A stretch of DNA of 64,000 nucleotides from Brumimicrobium sp035497735. Lineage in GTDB: Bacteria; Bacteroidota; Bacteroidia; Flavobacteriales_D; Crocinitomicaceae. The stretch spans positions 1 through 64,000 of the forward strand of contig DATJCX010000005.1 of the NCBI GenBank assembly GCA_035497735.1. The letters run 5' to 3'. Shown here in pieces: positions 1 to 7,875 of the stretch. The notes beneath the pieces were generated by a model, which worked only from the letters and a program-made list of their open reading frames with translations, made no database searches and was not told the origin of the DNA. The number at the start of each line of letters is the position of its first letter. Position 1 is the first letter of the stretch. The translations under genes and the position numbers were made by a program.

Positions 1-90
1 ACAACTTGTTGTTGCGCCATTGTCCTAAACTGGGTTTACTTTCTTCTTTCATTTTACACTTTTTTGTGTAAACCTATTTTAGGACAAGTC
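1..90 (-). mobile_element. possible edge of an insertion element (partial)
   Basis: An imperfect inverted repeat lies at 21-39 (TGTCCTAAACTGGGTTTAC) and 68-86 (GTAAACCTATTTTAGGACA), with two mismatches. Between them is a 7-bp hairpin, TTTACAC/GTGTAAA (53-72). A minus-strand reading frame starts with ATG at 52-50 and leaves the window (MKEESKPSLGQWRNNKL...). This layout would fit the terminus of an insertion sequence followed by the start of its transposase, but too little is present to name a family. It could equally be an ordinary gene start with an operator. Confidence 0.3.
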
Positions 91-228
91 ACTTCGATAC
101 AATTTCACTCGTTCCTCATGAAATCACTCAGTATGACAAGAAACGTATCGAAAACGCTAATTACACATTGTCAGACTGAGTGTTTTTAGATTTTCGGTAG
201 AAAATATAAAAATGTATCGAAGGCTGAC
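88..228. repeat. intergenic repeat with nested inverted repeats, copy 1
   Basis: The first of two near-identical units (the other is 281-417). The outer arms are GTCACTTCGATACA at the left and TGTATCGAAGGCTGAC at the right. Inner arms CACTCAGTATGACAA and TTGTCAGACTGAGTG pair with one mismatch. No coding potential is visible. A degenerate extra arm (CGTATCGAAGACTGGC) follows at about 233-248. Confidence 0.7.
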
Positions 229-280
229 GAAACGTATCGAAGACTGGCAAGAGTCTTTCGAGAAGTTTTACATTTAGATT

Positions 281-417
281 GTCACATTTCGATACAATTT
301 CACTCGTTCCTCATGAAATCACTCAGTATGACAAGAAATGTATCGAAAAATTTTCCATTCACATTGTCAGACTGAGTGTTTCCCGACGAGTAGGAGGGAA
401 ATGTATCGAAGGCTGAC
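281..417. repeat. intergenic repeat with nested inverted repeats, copy 2
   Basis: The second copy of the unit at 88-228, in the same orientation. About 55 bases at its left are almost unchanged (GTCA..TTCGATACAATTTC, then CACTCAGTATGACAAGAAA). The inner arm TTGTCAGACTGAGTG and the outer arm ATGTATCGAAGGCTGAC are also kept, while the sequence between the arms has diverged. This suggests the arms define the element. After it, 421-540 holds a C/G-rich hairpin (CCCCCTCCGAAGGGGG) and nothing coding. Confidence 0.7.
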
Positions 418-540
418 GGTTGAAAGGAGGAGTTTATATTTAGCAGTAGCTTTCCTCCCCCTTTTTCCCCCTCCGAAGGGGGAGATACCGAGTCTTTAAC
501 CTTTATCTTTCATTAAAATATTTCCTTTCTTTCAAAAATA

Positions 541-572
541 CATTTTTATGCTTTCTTGAAAGCATAAAAATG
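541..572. terminator. bidirectional hairpin terminator
   Basis: A perfect 15-bp inverted repeat with a 2-base loop: CATTTTTATGCTTTC, TT, GAAAGCATAAAAATG. It lies 12 bases past the stop codon of the minus-strand ABC transporter gene. The T and A runs lie within the stem arms, so it resembles a terminator more than a protein-binding site. Confidence 0.65.
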
Positions 573-584
573 CATCAAAAACTA

Positions 585-2384
585 TCACAATTCCTGCAAT
601 TCTACCATCCTCTTAAACCTCTCCGAGCTTCTACAAAGCTCCTCAAAATTCCCTTCGCCAATTACCTCTCCTTTATCCATCATATACACCTTATCCGCGT
701 TTTTAATGGTAGAAAGTCTATGGGCGATGATCAGTATCGTATAATCACCTTTGATTTGGTCGATATTTGTTTGAATTTCCTTTTCTGTTTCAGAGTCCAA
801 GGCCGAGGTGGCTTCGTCTAAAATCAGTATATCGATGTCTTTATACAATTCCCTAGCGATGGAAACACGTTGTTTTTGTCCGCCGCTTAGGTTGATTCCA
901 TTGTTCCCCAATAAAGTTTCCCCTTGCTTGGGTAGTTCTGAAATATACTGAAGCAAAGAAGCTTGTTTAAGTGCATTTTCGTAGCGTGCTACATTTTCTT
1001 TTGTTGGTGTTGCCCAAAGTGTGATGTTGTTGTATATCGTGTCGTTGAAAATCACTGGTTCTTGCGTGATGTAACCAATTCTTGACTGATAAGCGTCTAT
1101 GTTTAATTCCGAAAATGGAATGCCGTCTATGTAAACTTCTCCCTTGCTTGGTCGCAATAAACCGCCTAATAAATTCACCAAAGTGGTCTTTCCACTTCCA
1201 CTTTCTCCAACAAAAGCAATGGTTTTATTCTTGGGAATGCTCAAGTTTAAATTTCTTAAAATACCGTCTGCTTCGTCGTAACCAAAGTCGATGTTTTTTA
1301 CCTGAATGTCTTGTTGGAATTTCTGAATGGAAGTTTTACCAAGTGTTTCTGTATTGTCGATGAGTTCTTGTTCAAATTTCTTGATGTTATCTAAAGAACC
1401 AGAAACGGATAAGTAGTTGTTATAGCTGTTTTGGAAAATCATCAGTCCAGATAAAGCACGGTAGAAGAAGAGTAAACTAATCATGATACTTGCCAATTGT
1501 CCGCCCATAAATTCTACCTGAATAAGAATCACGATACAGACAATTCCAATTAAAATTGGTTCGCGCAAGGCACTGATTTTCGAACTTAAAAATCCGATTT
1601 GTGTATTGTTGCTTTCTACTTCCTTAATTTTATCCTTTAAACGTTCTGCATAGGTCTTGATAAAACCTGTTGCCTTTAGATATTTAAAGTTGGAAATATA
1701 CTGAATAATTAAACCTTGGAAACCGCTGTTGTTTTTCGATAATTCGTGAGATTGCTCCTTGGTTTTCTTGAATAAACGCCCAAAAAATAAGTTAGACAAA
1801 CCACCACCGATAACAACCAGAAGGGCGAATTTCCAATCCACTAAAAACACAAAACTAAGGTAAACCAATACCATGATTAAGTTTTGTACACTGTCAGCAA
1901 AATTCCTATAAGCAGCAGAAACCCTTGCTACTTCACCGGTCATTGAGTTTTGTATTCTTCCAACATCGGAACTTACAAAAGACTTAAAAGAATAGCGTGT
2001 AAACAAATCCGTCAGTTTAATACGCATAGAGGAAACGAAAAACTGTAGAATTCTCACGTTAAATTTCAGCGAGTAATAAAAAACGATACCTTTCAGTGTA
2101 AAGAAGCCAAACATAAATAACAAGGCCGTTTTTATGTTTAATTCGATTCCCATGTTGCTTATTCCATCTACTAAGAAAGCCATGCTACCCATTTCTTCAC
2201 TGGAAACAGTGGAACTTCCGTCGGCCATTTGCAGTAAGGGCAAAAACATCGTTAGTCCAAGTCCGTCGAGTACGCCGATCAGGATACTTAGAAATAACAT
2301 AACGAAAATTCTATAGCCTAAGTAACTGTAAAAATAAGCGAAAGAGGAAAAATATTTTTTTATTAAATTCTTAATAGTATTCAT
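585..2384 (-). CDS. ABC transporter, fused permease and ATPase (MsbA/lipid exporter type)
   Basis: A 599-residue half-transporter that should act as a homodimer in the inner membrane. Residues about 20-330 hold the membrane-spanning domain with six predicted hydrophobic segments. The ATPase domain follows with Walker A GESGSGKTT (about 391-399), signature LSGGQKQR (about 498), Walker B ILILDEATSALD (about 518) and a switch histidine in IIAHRLST. Fusion of one membrane and one ATPase domain is usual for exporters of lipids, lipid-linked sugars or peptides. Substrate cannot be read from the sequence. The gene stands alone, with the terminator hairpin at 541-572 after its stop. Length matches the family, and the ATG at 2384 precedes a normal cytoplasmic N-terminus. 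Confidence 0.9.
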   Translation of the reverse strand: MNTIKNLIKKYFSSFAYFYSYLGYRIFVMLFLSILIGVLDGLGLTMFLPLLQMADGSSTVSSEEMGSMAFLVDGISNMGIELNIKTALLFMFGFFTLKGIVFYYSLKFNVRILQFFVSSMRIKLTDLFTRYSFKSFVSSDVGRIQNSMTGEVARVSAAYRNFADSVQNLIMVLVYLSFVFLVDWKFALLVVIGGGLSNLFFGRLFKKTKEQSHELSKNNSGFQGLIIQYISNFKYLKATGFIKTYAERLKDKIKEVESNNTQIGFLSSKISALREPILIGIVCIVILIQVEFMGGQLASIMISLLFFYRALSGLMIFQNSYNNYLSVSGSLDNIKKFEQELIDNTETLGKTSIQKFQQDIQVKNIDFGYDEADGILRNLNLSIPKNKTIAFVGESGSGKTTLVNLLGGLLRPSKGEVYIDGIPFSELNIDAYQSRIGYITQEPVIFNDTIYNNITLWATPTKENVARYENALKQASLLQYISELPKQGETLLGNNGINLSGGQKQRVSIARELYKDIDILILDEATSALDSETEKEIQTNIDQIKGDYTILIIAHRLSTIKNADKVYMMDKGEVIGEGNFEELCRSSERFKRMVELQEL

Positions 2385-2467
2385 TCTAGTGTGGTATAAG
2401 CCAAGGGTAAAAGTAATGAAATATTGATAGTTTATGTAAAGAACTGTGGAAATTGTTTGAATGGTGC

Positions 2468-3037
2468 TTATTGCCTTTCACCTTGTATTTGTCCGCTTTG
2501 ATAATACCATCTGTAGAGTAAAACTTGTATCGTTTGTTTGATATACGGCAATTTGATTTCTTCTTTCCTTAACTTCGTTCTATAGGTGTCAAAGAAATAA
2601 TGTATGGATATTTCTTCATTGTTTTCGATGTAATCGGCGATGTTTCTACTGATGCTGGAGAAATGTGTTTGACTAATTGTGGTAGAATCTATCCCGTAGG
2701 CCATTTCTGCACATTCATAAATGCTCATCGGATTTTTAAATAAAACGATGTCGTTCATGGCGACTATGTTTTCCGTTGAAGAGAAATAATTGTCCTGACT
2801 CAAAGTTTTTAGCAATTTTTTATAGGAATCTCCTGTCGTATCTTTTAAATGTCCTTCGCTGACCAGTTTTTGTTCGAATTCATCAAGTAGGTCAAGAATT
2901 TCTACATCATAATTCTTGAAATAGTCTTCATAACACAATTCTAAAAAAGTGTAAATTTCCCTCTCATCCATTTTTTTGTCGGAACTACAAGCGTAGGAGA
3001 GGAGTCCTACCAATAGAAAAAGCGAAATTCTTTTCAT
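2468..3037 (-). CDS. small lipoprotein of unknown function
   Basis: A 189-residue protein starting with a lipoprotein signal peptide: a short basic start, a hydrophobic run, then the lipobox LSYAC with Cys17. The mature part is acidic and probably helical, rich in Glu, Asp, Tyr and Ile, with no motif I recognise. It ends 12 bases upstream of the murF stop region in the same direction (its ATG at 3037 follows the murF stop at 3050), so it is probably the last gene of a murF transcript. This suggests an envelope location but does not give a function. Confidence 0.75.
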   Translation of the reverse strand: MKRISLFLLVGLLSYACSSDKKMDEREIYTFLELCYEDYFKNYDVEILDLLDEFEQKLVSEGHLKDTTGDSYKKLLKTLSQDNYFSSTENIVAMNDIVLFKNPMSIYECAEMAYGIDSTTISQTHFSSISRNIADYIENNEEISIHYFFDTYRTKLRKEEIKLPYIKQTIQVLLYRWYYQSGQIQGERQ

Positions 3038-3049
3038 GATCTATGCTAT

Positions 3050-4336
3050 TTATAAAACTTCCACCAACTTCTCTAAACCGATTCCGCGGGAACCTTTAAG
3101 GAGAATTAAATTGTTCTTGGGTTTTGCTGTTTGTAGAAAACGCTTGGTTTCTTCTGTTGAAGGAAATGCTAAAATGTCGTTTTCTTCTGCGAGTTGTTGA
3201 AAGAGTTTACCAACAAATATTCCTTGTAATTGCAATTGCTTTGTTAAGGCTATAATTTCATTGTGATAATCTAAGGTATCTGGTCCCAATTCCAGCATGT
3301 CGCCAATGATAAATAATTTCTCCTCGGTATCGATTTCTGCAAAATTTTCTAGTGCAGCACGTAAACTAGTTGGATTGGCATTGTAGGCGTCTAGTATCAA
3401 CTGATTGTTGGCTGTTTTCTCCAATTGCGATCGGTTGTTGCTAGGCGTATAACTTTCCAAAGCTTTGTTGATCTTTTCATTTTCCACCTCAAAGAAAATT
3501 CCCACACAAACCGCCGCTAGCATATTATAGAGATTGTATTTCCCGATAATATGTGCTTGAAGCGTTGGAGAATGGTAATTCTTGCTATTCCACTTAAAAG
3601 AAACCTGTGGTGTTGCCGCAATCAATGTTCCGTAGATATCGGCAGAAGCTTCAATTCCATAAGAAGAGTAGGTGCAGCCATTTGGCAATTTATCTTTTAA
3701 CAGTTCGTCATCTTGGTTAAAGAAAATATGTCCTTGGATTTCTTCCACGGCACGATAGAGTTCTGTTTTTGTTGTTAGAATATTTTCCTGACTTCCAAAA
3801 CCTTCGATATGTGCTGTTCCAATATTGGTGATGATTGCATGCGTCGGGTGGGCAATGTCGGTAAGTTCCTTTATGTCGCCGAGTTTACTTGCGCCCATTT
3901 CTATAATCGCTATTTCACTGTCCGTAGGCATCGCCAAAAGCGTTAGTGGAACACCAATGTGATTATTGAGGTTTCCTTGCGTATAATGTACTTTATAGCG
4001 CTCGTTAAGCACTGCTGCGATTAATTCTTTCGTTGTCGTTTTTCCGTTACTTCCTGTAATTCCAATAAATGGGATGTTAAACTTCTTTCTATGAAATTCC
4101 GCTAGTTTTTGTAAGAATACCAGGCCGTCTTCTACAAGGTGAATGTTTTTTCCATTGGCAAATTCTTTTTCATCTACGATGGCATACTTTGCACCGGCTT
4201 CAATTGCTTTTTGCGCATATTGATTTCCATTAAAGGTTTCCCCTTTTAACGCGACGTAGAGTTCATTTTCTTTAATATTTCTTGTGTCTGTTGAGACGCC
4301 TGTGCATTCGTAGAATAATTGAAAAAGATTTTCCAT
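3050..4336 (-). CDS. murF: UDP-N-acetylmuramoyl-tripeptide--D-alanyl-D-alanine ligase
   Basis: MurF joins D-Ala-D-Ala to UDP-MurNAc-tripeptide using ATP, the last cytoplasmic step of the peptidoglycan precursor. The Mur ligase P-loop GITGSNGKTTT is at about residues 92-102, followed by NNHIGVP and the EMGAS motif, and the C-terminal domain carries LDAYNANPTS and GDMLELG. The N-terminal TDTRNI/GETFNG segment is the UMP-binding part. At 428 residues the length is normal. It lies directly downstream of gldJ on the same strand, but a strong terminator (4357-4382) separates the two, so murF may rely on read-through or its own promoter. Confidence 0.96.
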   Translation of the reverse strand: MENLFQLFYECTGVSTDTRNIKENELYVALKGETFNGNQYAQKAIEAGAKYAIVDEKEFANGKNIHLVEDGLVFLQKLAEFHRKKFNIPFIGITGSNGKTTTKELIAAVLNERYKVHYTQGNLNNHIGVPLTLLAMPTDSEIAIIEMGASKLGDIKELTDIAHPTHAIITNIGTAHIEGFGSQENILTTKTELYRAVEEIQGHIFFNQDDELLKDKLPNGCTYSSYGIEASADIYGTLIAATPQVSFKWNSKNYHSPTLQAHIIGKYNLYNMLAAVCVGIFFEVENEKINKALESYTPSNNRSQLEKTANNQLILDAYNANPTSLRAALENFAEIDTEEKLFIIGDMLELGPDTLDYHNEIIALTKQLQLQGIFVGKLFQQLAEENDILAFPSTEETKRFLQTAKPKNNLILLKGSRGIGLEKLVEVL

Positions 4337-4356
4337 ACTGTATATTTGGATAAAAA

Positions 4357-4382
4357 AAGCCCTGACGATATTGTCAGGGCTT
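4357..4382 (-). terminator. rho-independent terminator after gldJ
   Basis: On the minus strand: AAGCCCTGAC, loop AATATC, GTCAGGGCTT, then TTTTT. The 10-bp GC-rich stem followed by a U tract is a textbook terminator for the gldJ transcript. It lies in the 76-bp gap before murF. Confidence 0.9.
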
Positions 4383-4412
4383 AAATATATTAAAACTTAA
4401 AGTTTCAGCGTT

Positions 4413-6458
4413 CTATTTTTTCTTAGATTTTTTCTTTGGGTTTAATCCTGTCGGACTTCCAATTCTATCCATTGCACATCTGAATCCAATATAATCAGTT
4501 GCTTTGTCTTCATCTAAGAATCTTCTGTTACCTCCAACAGCCCAGTAAGCTCTATCTTTCCAAGAACCACCTTTGTAAACGCGAGACTTATCAGAAATCA
4601 ATGTTGTAGGCCATGCAGTTCTATCATCACCACCTGGTTTTACTTGACCACCTTTTAAGTCGTATTCCTCAAATTTGTTTTGGTACATTACTAAATCTGG
4701 GTCACGTCTAGCTTGGTTAATATCATTCTTACGTTTTGTATTGTCATAGTGAATTGACGTTTCGATATCACCATCAAGGTAGTCGATATAGTCAGCTCTT
4801 CTGTAATTCAAACGTCCGATATTTTCCTCTTCTGTTACGTTACGGTATTTTAATTTGCCTGGCGTATCCGTGATGTAGTCTTTAAATGCATTTCTCAATA
4901 AAGAAATTATTTCAAAGTCATACTCTTCACCCATAGGTCCGATACGAATTTCGTCAGCAAAAATACCTTCGAATAATTCTTCTTGAATGTACATTGACGC
5001 CTCCGTGTTGAACTTGTCATTTTTGTATTCAATTGCTTTATCCAAAACAGTATTGATTCTTCCTAAAATTACCAATTCGATTGAATCCTTCTGGAAGTCG
5101 TGAGAAACATAGTATGGGTCTGGCGCATATCCTCTGTTAACAGGGTTTTTAGACTCATTTGTTTTCATTACTCCAGTTGCGATGATTGTATCATTTGGAT
5201 CGTGCTTCTCCGCTGAAATTCTTTGGTAACGAACTCTTTCAAATTCGTTTAAGAATTCTTTCATTCCGTGAACGTCGTATTCAACTTGGAAGTTTTTTAG
5301 ATCAACTAAACCTTCGTTGTTTAATACTTTTGTTTGGAAAACGTTACCTCTAAATGGACGGAAATCATCAACATCTTCTGAAGATAGCGGACGGTAAACA
5401 TCCATTACCCATTCAGCAACGTTACCTGCCATGTGGTATAATCCATTATCGTTTGGCCAGTAAGAATCAACACGTGCAGTAATATCAGAACCGTCGTTTA
5501 AGTTACCAGCAATACCCATGTAGTCACCTCGTGAACGCATGATGTTCATACGAATCTTACCTTGTAAGTCTCCGTCATCCATTCTTACGTAGTGTCCATT
5601 CCAAGGGTAAATTCTTCTTTCACTAATAATTTCAGAATCATCTTGAGAAGTATTCCCAATCAATCCATAGTATGCGAATTCCCATTCAGCCTCCGTTGGT
5701 AGTCGGTAGCGTGGTAATAAAATACCATCTTCCATTCTTACTCTACGTTGACCTAGAACTTTATTGTTTTTTCCTGATGCATTTGAAGGATTTAAGTCTG
5801 TTAGCATTTGTCTAACTTCCTCTTCGTATTGTCCGTTCAAGTATGCTTCTGTGTTGAATGTTGCTTCATCCGCTTGGTTTACGTTAAAGTAAAGAACTCC
5901 TTCACGAATTAAGATGTACTCGTTTACACGGTCCGTTCTCCATTTACAGAAATCGTTTGCTTGTAACCAAGACACACCAACAACTGGATAGTCACGGTAA
6001 GCCGGGTGACGTAAGTAGTACTCTACATATTTCTCGTTGAATCCTAGTTCCGAACGCCATACCAATGTATCTGGTAAAGAGTTTTTGTAAACCATTGGAT
6101 AGCTTTCGTAAGCTCTTTCAATCCAATAAAGGTATTCTAACCAGTGAAAGTTTGTTACCTCTGTTTGGTCCATATAGAATGACGAAACAGTCACACGACG
6201 TGGTCTATTATTCCAGTCGAACATAACATCATCTTCTACACGTCCCATAGTGAAAGTACCTCCTTCTACTAGAATTAAACCTGGCCCTGTCTCTTGGTCA
6301 ACATAAGGAACTTTCTGGAAGCCTCCCATCTTAGGATTGTTATAATCCCAACCAGTTGAGTTAGAAACTTGTTTAGCACATGATGTAGCAAAAGCAATTG
6401 CTCCAACGATTAATAAGCCGTGCTTTAATCTTCTCATATTATTGGTTTTTATTTTCAT
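4413..6458 (-). CDS. gldJ: gliding motility lipoprotein GldJ
   Basis: GldJ is an outer-membrane lipoprotein needed for gliding and for stability of the type IX secretion machinery. The N-terminus has a lipobox (FATSC). The rest is an FGE-sulfatase/SUMF-type fold: EGGTFTMG, MDQTEVTN, PVVGVSW, RLPTEAEWEFA, GLYHMAGNVAEWVMD and, near the C-terminus, RVYKGGSWKDRAYW and YIGFRCAM. The start STGWDYNNPKMGGFQ and the AEWVMDVYRP segment are GldJ-like rather than GldK-like. At 681 residues it is about 120 longer than the Flavobacterium johnsoniae protein. The extra length lies between about residues 430 and 600, before the last conserved block. ATG 6437 is an alternative start giving a tighter signal peptide. 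Its neighbours porP, porU and porV support the assignment. Confidence 0.9.
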   Translation of the reverse strand: MKIKTNNMRRLKHGLLIVGAIAFATSCAKQVSNSTGWDYNNPKMGGFQKVPYVDQETGPGLILVEGGTFTMGRVEDDVMFDWNNRPRRVTVSSFYMDQTEVTNFHWLEYLYWIERAYESYPMVYKNSLPDTLVWRSELGFNEKYVEYYLRHPAYRDYPVVGVSWLQANDFCKWRTDRVNEYILIREGVLYFNVNQADEATFNTEAYLNGQYEEEVRQMLTDLNPSNASGKNNKVLGQRRVRMEDGILLPRYRLPTEAEWEFAYYGLIGNTSQDDSEIISERRIYPWNGHYVRMDDGDLQGKIRMNIMRSRGDYMGIAGNLNDGSDITARVDSYWPNDNGLYHMAGNVAEWVMDVYRPLSSEDVDDFRPFRGNVFQTKVLNNEGLVDLKNFQVEYDVHGMKEFLNEFERVRYQRISAEKHDPNDTIIATGVMKTNESKNPVNRGYAPDPYYVSHDFQKDSIELVILGRINTVLDKAIEYKNDKFNTEASMYIQEELFEGIFADEIRIGPMGEEYDFEIISLLRNAFKDYITDTPGKLKYRNVTEEENIGRLNYRRADYIDYLDGDIETSIHYDNTKRKNDINQARRDPDLVMYQNKFEEYDLKGGQVKPGGDDRTAWPTTLISDKSRVYKGGSWKDRAYWAVGGNRRFLDEDKATDYIGFRCAMDRIGSPTGLNPKKKSKKK

Positions 6459-6514
6459 AATTCACACTTCAACAATTACAATAACGAATCTAAATAATTT
6501 TGGTTACACTCTTT

Positions 6515-7498
6515 TTAAAATGAAGGACAAGATAAAGTTCTAAAACTTGGTGTCTTTGTCTTACAATTTAAGTTGAACCCTAATGAAACTTCATGAGAAC
6601 CTCCTGAAACTCCATTGTTTATTTTTGAAACGGTAACGTCATAACTATATCCTATTTTCACAGTTCCTGTATCAACACCCAATGATAAAATAAAGGCATC
6701 TTTCGAACGGAACCATGCACCAGCCGTGAATATACTATATTTCACGTAAGTACCCAACATTAACTCCATAAATCCTTGTTGATATTGGTAAATGATGTTT
6801 GGCAAAATTGCTGCATCATTGCTGTATTGTGATTTCTTTCCTAATTTAATGTTTGCTCCAATATGTCCTGTGAACCTCATTGGCATTGGACTTTTTCCAA
6901 CAATCATCGATTCGTTTGGCATATTTAAGTGGTGCGCTGAAACTCCAAAGTATAAATAATCTGTATGTCCAACAATTCCTGCTGAAGCATCAAAGAATCC
7001 TTTTGAACCACCACGAGGAACATCTCCTGTTGCGTAGATAAATCCTCTACGTGGGTCGATCATGTCTCCAAATGTCAATTTATCCCAGTCTAAGAATTTT
7101 TGATTCCAAGTTGCTTTACCGGCAAACATCAATGTGAATTTACGGCTTGCTTTTAAATGGTAATTATAAATTAAACTAATTGTTGAATGGTTAATTGTTC
7201 CTTTTCCTTGTTGGTCGTGCGTTAAGATAGCACCCAAACCTCCACCAATTTGCTTGATGTATTGGTCGTAAGATGCTGAATAGGTAACGAATGTACCCGA
7301 TAGCGCTGGCCACTGATTCCTATAGTTAACAGCAAAACGTGGACAACCATGACTTCCCGCAAAAGCAGGATTCAAGTATATGGGATTCGCATAGAATTGC
7401 GAAAACTGAGGGTCTTGGGCATATGCTTTTGATTGCAATGTGCTGACAATGAGCGTTGTTGCAATCACGATATACGTAAGTAAATTATTTTTAAGCAT
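6515..7498 (-). CDS. PorP/SprF family type IX secretion system membrane protein
   Basis: About 327 residues from the preferred start at 7498, which begins the signal peptide (MLKNNLLTYIVIATTL..AYAQ). A start at 7522 would add eight residues. After cleavage the protein begins QDPQFSQFYANPIYLNPAFAGS, the family's N-terminal signature. The rest alternates short polar and aromatic strands, as expected for an outer-membrane beta-barrel. Members work with secreted proteins that carry gliding-type C-terminal domains, or belong to the PorK-N motor complex. This copy stands immediately upstream of gldJ (57 bp) and opposite porU. Which cargo it serves cannot be told from here. Confidence 0.9.
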   Translation of the reverse strand: MLKNNLLTYIVIATTLIVSTLQSKAYAQDPQFSQFYANPIYLNPAFAGSHGCPRFAVNYRNQWPALSGTFVTYSASYDQYIKQIGGGLGAILTHDQQGKGTINHSTISLIYNYHLKASRKFTLMFAGKATWNQKFLDWDKLTFGDMIDPRRGFIYATGDVPRGGSKGFFDASAGIVGHTDYLYFGVSAHHLNMPNESMIVGKSPMPMRFTGHIGANIKLGKKSQYSNDAAILPNIIYQYQQGFMELMLGTYVKYSIFTAGAWFRSKDAFILSLGVDTGTVKIGYSYDVTVSKINNGVSGGSHEVSLGFNLNCKTKTPSFRTLSCPSF

Positions 7499-7522
7499 AG
7501 TTAATTTCACTTTGGTACACAA

Positions 7523-7875
7523 ACAATCGTCAATTTTACGAATTATTTTCGTTATAGTTACAAAAAATAGTACTTCTTTTAAAAAATGTTAATTTTCTCA
7601 AATCAGAATTATCACAAAAATAGAAAATTTTTTCAATTAGTTTGTTTAGAATAATAAAATCTGTGTATTTCTTATTTATCATCTAGATTTTTTTAATTCC
7701 AAGGAATGTTCTGCTTCTTTGTTTAAACCACAGTCCTTTATAATAGGTCATCTAAAATGAATTCTGTTAACGTATTTATTTTCTTTTCTTTATAATATGT
7801 TCCATCACTGAGCGTTTAAAATGTTAAGTAAAACGAATTTCGTTATATTTGTATCTTTAATTTTCATGTATTGTA
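7523..7875. promoter_or_regulatory. divergent promoter region between porP-like gene and porU
   Basis: A 350-bp A/T-rich gap. On the plus strand TATATTTG at 7844-7851 matches the Bacteroidota -7 element and lies 24 bases before the porU ATG. No good TTTG is seen about 20 bp upstream of it. On the minus strand CAAAAATA at 7615-7622 reads as TATTTTTG, a weaker candidate for the porP-like gene. No other structure is visible. Confidence 0.55.
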
